Shown piece by piece: positions 56,775 to 64,000 of a stretch of DNA of 64,000 nucleotides; positions within the stretch are counted from its first letter, which is position 1; the number at the start of each line of letters is the position of its first letter. Under the pieces are notes generated by a model. It was not told the origin of the DNA, ran no database searches, and saw nothing but the letters and a program-made list of their open reading frames with translations. A program made the position numbers and the translations under genes. Origin of the DNA: Triticum aestivum (lineage: Eukaryota > Streptophyta > Magnoliopsida > Poales > Poaceae). The DNA is taken from contig NC_057802.1 in the NCBI RefSeq assembly GCF_018294505.1, forward strand, positions 551,780,202-551,844,201. Direction: 5' to 3'.

Positions 56775-58067
56775 ATGGACTCCACCGACGAGTTCTTTTT
56801 CCACAATTTCATTTGCGACTCCGACGATTCGTCGTCCGACGACGAGGAGGAGATATTGGCTGCCGTGTTGGTCCATCACCACCTCAACAACCAGCGGCCG
56901 CTGTTCCGTGGCTCCGTTCCGGGCCACCTTCCGGCGCTGAATCGTAACCGAGAGAGTGGGCATTTCCTTCTCTGGAAGGACTACTTTGATACAACAAACC
57001 CGTTGTTCAAACATCACAAATTCCGTCGCCGGTTCCGTATGAGTAGGCATGTTTTCAACCGTATTAGAGAGGGAGTGGTCGGCTATGATGACTACTTCGA
57101 GTGCAAAGAGGATGCCGTCGGCAAGATTGGTTTCTCCTCTTATCAGAAATGCACTGCCGCCATCCGAATGCTTGCATACGGAGTGCCCGGTGATCTCATT
57201 GACGAGTACGTCCGTATGAGCGAGTCTACATGCCTAGAGTCCCTGTATAAGTTCTGCAAGGCTGTGATTGCTGTGTTTGGCCCTGAGTACTTGAGAGAGC
57301 CGACAGCTGCAGATACAGCCCGTTTGTTGGCGATGAATGCTAGCAGGGGCTTCCCGGGGATGCTTGGCAGCATAGACTGCATGCACTGGGAGTGGAAGAA
57401 CTGCCCTTCTGCTTGGCAAGGGCAGTATAAGGGACATGTCAGGGCTTGCACTGTCATACTAGAGGCCGTGGCGTCTCAAGATCTCTGGATCTGGCACTCT
57501 TTCTTTGGCATGGCTGGATCACACAATGATATCAACGTGCTTCAGCGCTCGCCGGTGTTTGCTAGGCTTGCCGAAGGCAACAGCCCACCGGTGAACTTTA
57601 CTGTCAACGGCCACAACTACGACAAAGGGTACTATTTGGGTGACGGTATCTATCCTCAGTGGACCACTATTGTAAAGACAATACCCAACCCTGTTGGAGA
57701 GAAAAGGAAAAGATTTGCCCAAGAGCAAGAGAGTGCTAGAAAGGATGTCGAGCGTGCCTTTGGTGTTTTGCAATCTCGATGGGGCATCGTTCGGTATCCT
57801 GCTAATACTTGGAGCACGCAGAAACTATGGGAGGTGATGACTGCTTGTGTGATCATGCACAATATGATCGTAGAAGACGAGCGCCCGGAACGTCTGTACG
57901 ATCAAGGCTTTCAGTTTCAGGGTGAGAATGTTGTGCCTGAGCATGGAGTAGCGGCAACATTTGAGCAGTTCACTCAGTTTTATGAAGACATGCGTGATTG
58001 GGAAACTCACGTGCAACTACAAAATGATTTGGTTGAGCATATGTGGACTCATGTTGGCAACCAATAG
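56775..58067 (+). CDS. PIF/Harbinger transposase (DDE)
   Basis: 430 codons, no interruption. N-terminus acidic (SDDSSSDDEEE, about 16-26); a helix-turn-helix-like DNA-binding region at about 70-160 (FRMSRHVFNRI, YQKCTAAIRMLAYGVP); the catalytic core has D201 (GSIDCMHW), D290 (LGDGIYPQW) and E326 (KDVERAFGVLQSRW), spacing D88D35E as in plant PIF-type transposases. The C-terminus contains the typical MHNMIVEDER. It cuts and pastes elements with matching TIRs. The start at 56775 follows the GC-rich 5' region; length matches the family. Intact coding in a small TIR element suggests recent arrival. Whether it is expressed inside the GH1 intron cannot be seen. Confidence 0.92.
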   Translation: MDSTDEFFFHNFICDSDDSSSDDEEEILAAVLVHHHLNNQRPLFRGSVPGHLPALNRNRESGHFLLWKDYFDTTNPLFKHHKFRRRFRMSRHVFNRIREGVVGYDDYFECKEDAVGKIGFSSYQKCTAAIRMLAYGVPGDLIDEYVRMSESTCLESLYKFCKAVIAVFGPEYLREPTAADTARLLAMNASRGFPGMLGSIDCMHWEWKNCPSAWQGQYKGHVRACTVILEAVASQDLWIWHSFFGMAGSHNDINVLQRSPVFARLAEGNSPPVNFTVNGHNYDKGYYLGDGIYPQWTTIVKTIPNPVGEKRKRFAQEQESARKDVERAFGVLQSRWGIVRYPANTWSTQKLWEVMTACVIMHNMIVEDERPERLYDQGFQFQGENVVPEHGVAATFEQFTQFYEDMRDWETHVQLQNDLVEHMWTHVGNQ

Positions 58068-58352
58068 ATGTATCTTCTTTTATTCGTTTGCAAAACTATG
58101 TGAAACATTTTTATTTTTATTTGGCCTGTAAACTATACTATTTATTTGGGCGGACTATTTTGTTTGCTAAATTTTCATTTCACAATATGTTGAATGCAAT
58201 GCAAAATTGGGCGACCAGCCGGCCACGCCTGCACATATGGGTCGGCGCGTTGGGCGCGCTGCCGTCCCGTATGAAAAACAGGGCGGACGCCGCGCGGGCG
58301 GCCGACCCAAACGGACAAAAAGCGGACGAAATCGCCGTCCGTTTGGGTCGGC

Positions 58353-58377
58353 CCGTTGGAGTTGCTCTAACTAACCA
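58353..58377 (-). repeat. Right TIR of the Harbinger element
   Basis: On the minus strand GAGCAACTCCAACGGGCCGA, followed outside by the TAA duplication. Confidence 0.85.
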
Positions 58378-59099
58378 ATTAACCTGTCAGGTTCGTGCTG
58401 ATTTGGGACTAAGATAAAAATGTGCTGATTTGGTGTTTGATTTTTCTTGTTCTGACGACAGGGAAAATGGCGGATAAAAGCGTAGGTGATGGTACCACAA
58501 GTACAAGGTACTGGTCATTTTTGGGGGTAGACTGATCTGCCCTGCTGATTGTAGTGATATTAGGCATGGATGTAGTAGTACTATGCTGTCGTCTGCTAGT
58601 GACTGAACCTACAAAGCTCTCTTCTCTGCCAGAAACAAAATAAAATTTATTCTTGCATCTAGGAGTATCTATCATATTATTATTTTTGCTGTGTTGAAGT
58701 GTTGTGATTTCCACACTGTATATTTGAACATTCTGTTTTAACCAGACATGATCTGATGTTTCAGGATGATGTGAAGTCATGGTTGACATGAACCTATAGG
58801 CTTACAGATTTTCCATCTCCTGGTCAAGGCTTATCCCAGGTAAAAGTACTTCTCATTATATTTCCAGTGCATTATTACTAGAAAACCACAAAATTTAACT
58901 GATTGTTGGTTTGTAACGAGATTTGCAGATGGCAGGGGAGCTGTCAATCCAAAAGGGCTCGAGTACTACAACAACCTCATAGATGCGCTAGTGCAACATG
59001 GTACGTTTATTTTCCGTAGTATATATATGGAGTGTACTGGCAAAACAGATCTATATGTCAGTATCCTAGTAAATGATCAACACTGATAGAAAAAATGCA

Positions 59100-60738
59100 G
59101 AAACTATTTCCCCTTGTCTCCATTCGGCTGCTCGACAGGACGTGGCGTGTGATGCGGATACATGCGAAGGTTGGCAGAAGGTGCTCCCGCGGCGCGATGT
59201 GCAACGTCAGGCATCACTAGCCCCTGCTTTGGCTCCCCGTCCCGTCCCCGCTTGGCTTTATGGTAGATGTTGTAGATGTCTCTTTCCTAGACACCGTGCA
59301 ACAGATTGTGGAGATCCTTTTAGATGTTATCGGTGCCTTGAGAACGGTCATCGAGCGTGTGAGTGCCGCAATGCCTGGCGTCCCCTCAGCTCCTTGGGAA
59401 GAGCTACTATGTCGCCATTGCCCCGCCTCCCCGTCGAGCACCCACAAGCTCCATCTCCATACAAGGTCCAGAAAGAAGCCTCGCCCCTCTCGAAGATATT
59501 TTGTTGTGATTCTTGGGCATCGATTGTTTCTGCTCCTGCTGGCTCATTGGCCCCGGCGGATATCTCGATGCGGCCTACTTTGGAGAGGCAGGCCGAGCTG
59601 CTGCGCTCTGAGCTCCTTGGTATGGCTTCCTTTCAGCTTGAGAAAACGGTCCAGCCTCTGCGTGATGTCATTGACTTTAAGAAAGGTTGGATGTTGCGGA
59701 TGGAAAGCTTCATGGAGCGAGCTGAGGCTGCAATGGGCGGGCTCTCCCTGACGCCGCCTGTGTTGCAGACTACTCATGTGTTGCGCCCTTTGGTTGTGCC
59801 CGATGGCAGCTTCGACGCTGAGAAGGGAGACGAGCTTCATGGTCGTTTCTCCCCTCATGCTAGGGCCAGCTCACCGCCATTAGCCTCTGAGGGACTTGAC
59901 AATGATGTGGTTGTGACTCCGGTGCTACAGATCATGCCCGAGCTTCGGGAGTTGTGTGGGGGCCCAGTTTTGCCTTTGTGCGTCGAGCAACTGCAGGTAG
60001 ACCCTCCCGAGATCTCGAGTGTGGCTTTGCCACCAACATCACCCCTGGAGTTGAGCTAGATAGTTGATGCTGAGGAGAGTAGTGATTTGGACGGTGGGAT
60101 CTCTCGCTCGCCCAAGTCCATTGGACGTCAGGCGTTAGCCATCGAGCGCGGAGTTTCAGATGTTGTTGCCCTTCCCTCATCTGCGACCATCAAGCAGGTG
60201 ATGCCTGTGAGTGGCATGACCACTGAGCCAAGTGTGTTGACACCTACTCCAACACCAAATCCAAATGCTCTCTTCGCGAAGGAACTTTGTGACTTGCTCT
60301 TTAGTGTGGAGGTTGCTAGACCTGGTTTGGACAGGTCGATTGCTTGCCTCCTGACGGGGACGCCAATAAGAGGCAAACAAAAGAAGATGGGCAAAGGCAA
60401 GAGTGGTGTCATAGGCAAGGCGTCTCTGGTTGCTTGATGGATGATCTTCGGTCTCTCGGCCTGTCCTCTTGGACTGGGAGGTGCATGATGTCTTGTGTCG
60501 TGGTGTTCTTGCTGGGATTCACTTGGCGTAGTAGCAGTGTCAGGGTTTGTGGATGTTGTGCATTCAGTGAGTTTGGCAAGGGCCAACTGTGCGGTTGGGG
60601 GTTTTCTTGTCATGTGAGTAGTTAGTCCGTGCTCTATTTGTGTAGGTCTTCGCCCGGTTTTTCTTAAATTAACTGGGCAATTCTCTTCTTCTTAATTAAT
60701 CGATGAGGCAAACTTTTTGCCTCCGTTTCGAAAAAAAA
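59100..60738 (+). mobile_element. ORF1-only LINE derivative in a GH1 intron
   Basis: It carries a LINE ORF1 and a LINE-type 3' end (ggcaaactttttgcctccg, then an A-run at about 60730-60738) but no ORF2, so it depended on another LINE for movement. The 5' boundary is approximate. I could not identify a target duplication. Confidence 0.7.
59112..60437 (+). pseudogene. LINE ORF1 protein with two CCHC knuckles, one nonsense codon
   Basis: RNA-binding chaperone of plant LINEs. After a short leader (EGWQKVLPRR) come two zinc knuckles, CCRCLFPRHRATDC and CYRCLENGHRACEC, both C-X2-C-X4-H-X4-C, encoded at about 59265-59370. A Pro/Ser-rich stretch, an amphipathic region (RQAELLRSELLGMASFQLEK) and a downstream segment follow. 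TAG at 60057-60059 stops the frame; the same frame continues to 60437 with a basic tail (GKQKKMGKGKSG). The N-terminal domain usual for these proteins is missing, so the copy is 5'-truncated as well. Confidence 0.75.
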
Positions 60739-63058
60739 TTATGCTCTCCAAACTTATATGTGTCCGCCGTGTTTCCCCAGGGATTCAAGTCCATATTATG
60801 ATTTACCAGCTTGATTACCCTCAAATGCTGGAAGATGAGTATGGAGGATGGCTAAGCCCTAGAATTGTGTAAGATCCCACAATATCTCCCTTGTAGTGAT
60901 GAAATGGCTCAAAAAAATCTTAAAATTTTAAGAGGGTTCCTACTTTGCTTGTACTATTTCCTCACAGGTAGTATTGCAAAATGCAGGGATGATTTCACAG
61001 CATTCGCAGATATTTGCTTCAAAGAGTTTGGAGACAGGATCTCGTACTGGACTACAATAGATGAACCTAACATAGGTGCGACCGGATCTTACGATGGCGG
61101 ATCGATTGCACCCGGACATTGCTCCGACCCGTTTGGAGTTACAAAATGTACGGTGGGTGACTCTACAGTGGAACCATATATAGCAGCTCATAATATGCTA
61201 TTGGCGCATGCATCAGCCAGTAGGCTTTACAGACAAAAATATCAAGTGAGTAATGTTGAACCCAAAATTAGAATCAGTGATTTTCTCCGATAGTAAGCTA
61301 GTAGTAAGATTGATGTTGCTGTCTAAGATAAATTCAAAACATCAGTATTCTCTTCCTATACATTCTTTAAAAAGAAATTTCTTTTAATGCGAAAGTATTG
61401 TCTGACCACATGATATTTTTTGGGTAGGTCACTATCAATTAACAGTTTATTGGCATATGATTACATGTTTGGATTTTCCAACATAAGATCCGATTAACTG
61501 CACAAATACAACATTTTTCCTCATGATGTATATTCATATGAAAAGATTTATTTGTCCATAAAAAGGAGTTTTGCATGTAGGCCATGCAAAAGGGGGTTAT
61601 CGGCCTAAGTATTTACTCCCTTTGGCCTTATCCTATGACAAACTCTACGGAGGATTTAGAAGCAACAAACAGATGTTTGGACTTCTTTTTGGGATGGTAT
61701 GTTATCTTTACTCTGGCTTTGCTCCAGGAATGCAGAACTAACCGACCTGTGGTTCCTTTTAGGATACTAGAGCCCTTGATATCTGGAGATTATCCGGAAA
61801 GAATGAAGAAAATTGTTGGCTCTCGTCTTCCATCCTTCACTAATATCCAGTCTGAAGCTATAATTGGTAGTGCAGATTTCATTGGGATAAATCACTACTA
61901 TTCTGTCTTCGTGAATGATCGTCCTTTAGACAAAGGCACTCGTGACTATACAGCCGACTTGTCAATTATCTACAAAGGCAAGCATCATTGTTTTACTGTT
62001 CATAAGTTTTTGTAGCAGCGGTAGTGAGCAATGTGTTCCATTTGTTTACTAACAGCATAGTGATGCAAACCGATTGTTCAAATTGTCATATAAACGGACT
62101 TAAATTGATTACACTTTTGAAGCAGATTTACAACTCTGAGATATTTTATCCAAATGATACATCTAACGAAATATATGTTTCATTAGTTCAGCTTCTAAAA
62201 CAGACCCGCCAGCCGGTAAGGTAAAGTTTTTCATCAATATGTTTGTCAGATACTAGACTGGATTCAGCTATTTTGTACATGAAACATCTACTATGAAATT
62301 CTAACCCAACACAAGATACTAAAAAAAAAATGAAATGTATGCTTGAAGGTCATGCAGTTGTGTGAGATACAGAGATTGTGTCTATCTTGCAAGTTGTGAC
62401 ATTTAGAACGACTTGCGAATGCAGGCTCCCCCAACGTCATTTCCAAGTGACCCCGAAGGATTGCAACGTGTGTTATTGTACTTGAAAGAAGCCTACAGAG
62501 ACATTCCCATTTATATCCAAGAGAATGGCAAGTCCATCTAGTTTCTGATTACAATGATCTCCAATAACTCTATGTAAAATCATGTTAGTGTTTACGGGCG
62601 TCATCGTTAATTTGCAGTTCATACGATGATATATTTTGCCCCATCTCCTTTCTCTCTCAGGTCAATCATCTAGTAATAACACTCTTGAAGACATCGGCAG
62701 GACCGAATACTTGAAGAGCTACATAGGGAGCACATTGGCTGCAGTAAGGTCAGTGATTCAACAACAAAATTCTTCAAAATCTTCAGAGTGCAGAATTGGC
62801 CTTACCATGCACGCTGTTGTTTTGCTCTGCAGGAGTGAAGCTAATGTGAAAGGCTACTTCGCCTGGGCATTCTTGGATGCCTTCGAGTACCTGTCAGGGT
62901 ATCAGGCACGTTACGGCCTGTACCGTGTCGATTTCGACGACGAGGCCCTGCCACGGCAAGCCAGGCTCTCTGCTCGCTGGTACTCCGCCTTCCTGAAGAA
63001 CCAGGACATCCTTGTTCAGAGTGAGCTCAACAATACAGGATGGCATGCTGAACAATGA

Positions 63059-63227
63059 GTCTGCCTCATCGGACACACTCACCGTTTATACCTCAGGGTC
63101 AACGTACATACGTAGGCGTACCACACATGCATAGATACTGCAATGTAGTTTGGAAAATCATTTTAAACAACCGACTGATTCTCTCTCTCTCTCTCACGGT
63201 CGCTTCTACACGGCACGTGCCTCATGG
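63059..63227 (+). other. GH1 3' flank
   Basis: Short sequence after the stop codon with a CT microsatellite (about 63180-63198). No clear polyadenylation signal picked out. Confidence 0.4.
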
Positions 63228-64000
63228 GATTTTCTTAGAGAAAAGGCATATGCCTGACTTTATAAATAAAGCCACCATACAGAGTATGATAAACCAACAC
63301 AAACAAGCACCGGAAACCAGGCCCCAACCAGGGCAAGAGTTAAGAAACGGGACACGGCATGCAGGCCAATGAAGTTCACGTCGCACAGCCAGAAGGACAC
63401 CAAGAGTCAGGCACACAGGGCAACTACCTACTGAGCTACAAAGACTAAGCTTGGCCGTCCAAAGTTTTGCTGAGATAAGGAGACAGCCGAGGTGCGAGCT
63501 TTCTCAATCAGCACATCCAGAGCATCACGGTCTGCAACTCTAGTCAATAATCTCCACTGCTCCATAAACAAACACATTTTAAACATGCAATCAGCAGGTT
63601 TGTTAAGGAACACATGCTCAATGGTAAACTTGTTCCTGGTTGTCTAGAGGGACCAACATAAGGCAGGAAAACCCAACCAAAACAAGTGTTTAGTAATGCC
63701 TACAAGGCAGCCGAAAGCAAGGGCAAGTCAGCAAAGGACGAGGGGTCCCAGAACACCCCCAGCCAGGATCGAATGCAGCACCAGGCCACCTTGGCCAACA
63801 CGCAACCAAAGAAAATGTGATTAGGGTCTTCTAGAGCAGAGCACAGCGCACATCGATCTGAGCCCGACCCATTGCGTTTACGAATCTAATCCGCTGCGGG
63901 GAGCCTACCCCTAATCGCTTGTCACATGAAAATTTTATCTTAGGAGGGATCCTAGCATCCCAAATAGGCTTAAACCTTGAGGTAGGGGAGCCTGAACTCA
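63228..64000 (-). mobile_element. LINE 3' part (continues beyond the window)
   Basis: On the minus strand: SDRCALCSALEDPNHIFFGC (about 63790-63850), a C-x-x-C...H...C zinc-binding segment after RT; LAKVAWCCIRSWLG; then FTIEHVFLNKPADCMFKM and FMEQWRLLTRVADRDALD (about 63520-63630). It finishes with ggctttatttataaagtc and an A-containing tail near 63232-63265. Stops and frameshifts are present. RT and ORF1 would lie to the right, outside the window. Confidence 0.75.

Larger units (their letters stand above)
56153..58377 (+). mobile_element. PIF/Harbinger DNA transposon in GH1 intron 2
   Basis: 2225 bp, TIRs starting GAGCAACTTCAATGG / GAGCAACTCCAACGG, flanked by TAA (56150-56152 and 58378-58380), the 3-bp target duplication expected for this superfamily. 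It carries one intact transposase ORF; the Myb-like ORF1 protein that autonomous members also need was not found. Both ends hold several copies of tttgggtcgg and aacggacg, plausible transposase-binding sites. Confidence 0.9.
55848..63058 (+). pseudogene. GH1 family beta-glucosidase gene, probably non-functional
   Basis: Retaining beta-glucosidase, secreted: 22-residue signal peptide, then FTRSDFPPDFVFGAATSAYQ. Exons by eye: 55848-55973, 56085-56148, 58462-58507, 58765-58839, 58929-59000, 60781-60868, 60987-61245, 61581-61696, 61763-61978, 62192-62220, 62425-62527, 62661-62748, 62833-63058. The acid/base Glu lies in TIDEPN (codon 61063-61065; most relatives have NEP) and the nucleophile in QENG (62521-62523). 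YQLDYPQ replaces the usual HxDxP, so a glucose-binding His is missing. Lesions: AA instead of AG before exon 2; exon 3 about 13 nt short (frameshift); exon 4 lacks one base and has TAG where Glu is expected (58796-58798). Exons 5-13 read cleanly, so decay is recent or limited to the 5' half. Confidence 0.82.

Noticed and set aside
59100..60738. Target-site duplication for the ORF1-only LINE
   Set aside because: Sequence after the A-run could not be matched to any sequence near 59.05-59.15 kb.

Overview
The window reads as nuclear DNA of a grass, most likely a Triticeae species (wheat, Aegilops, barley or rye). Intergenic space is filled with nested Copia and Gypsy LTR retrotransposons, LINE pieces, a PIF/Harbinger element, Mutator-like debris and a Stowaway remnant. 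Only two host loci are visible: a small intact zinc-finger gene near 51.3-51.6 kb and a decayed, intron-rich GH1 beta-glucosidase gene at 55.8-63.1 kb. No rRNA gene, CRISPR array or prokaryotic-type operon was seen.

Layout. 1-12.55 kb: one Copia element of the Sirevirus type on +, with gag, protease-integrase-RT-RNase H, a long extra (envelope-position) ORF, four polypurine tracts and the complete 3' LTR; the 5' LTR is cut by the window edge. 12.9-15.2 kb: a decayed LINE on - that holds a smaller 5'-truncated LINE with a clean 14-bp target duplication. 15.2-21.45 kb: T- and A-rich DNA-transposon debris around a 1.6-kb Mutator-like element (16424-18037) with about 150-bp terminal inverted repeats.

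21.5-51.3 kb: the upstream region of the zinc-finger gene, made of three diverged tandem copies of a promoter-like unit. The first copy is split by a 28-kb nested insertion. The inferred order is: a LINE (-), then LTR element A (+) in the LINE, then element B (-, same family as A) inside A, a solo LTR inside A's 3' LTR, and element C (-, Athila-like Gypsy with gag and protease but no RT or integrase) inside B's 3' LTR. Each step has a target-site duplication readable by eye: 17 bp for the LINE, a 4/5 match for A, and perfect 5-bp copies for B, C and the solo LTR. A and B carry LTRs, a tRNA-Asp-type PBS and only a short acidic ORF, so they look non-autonomous. Their 3' non-coding regions resemble C's, so a C-like element is a plausible helper lineage.

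51.3-51.6 kb: a MINI ZINC FINGER (MIF) gene, the best intact host gene. 52.2-55.8 kb: Stowaway remnant, DNA-transposon-like repeats with a 201-bp tandem duplication, a LINE fragment, and another T-rich element with a tRNA-like motif. 55.85-63.06 kb: the GH1 gene. Intron 2 holds a PIF/Harbinger element with an uninterrupted DDE transposase, inserted exactly at the splice donor. A later intron holds an ORF1-only LINE derivative. The gene carries a lost splice acceptor, a frameshifting deletion, a 1-bp deletion and a nonsense codon, so it is called a pseudogene. 63.2 kb to the end: the 3' part of another LINE on -.

The most interesting signals are the triplicated MIF upstream unit; a GGCGCGCC hairpin about 30 bp upstream of the TATA box in LTRs of different families, with a copy inside element C ahead of its 3' ORF; the chimeric LTR of element B; and the Harbinger insertion that rewrites a splice donor. 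All calls come from reading the sequence; no database search was run.
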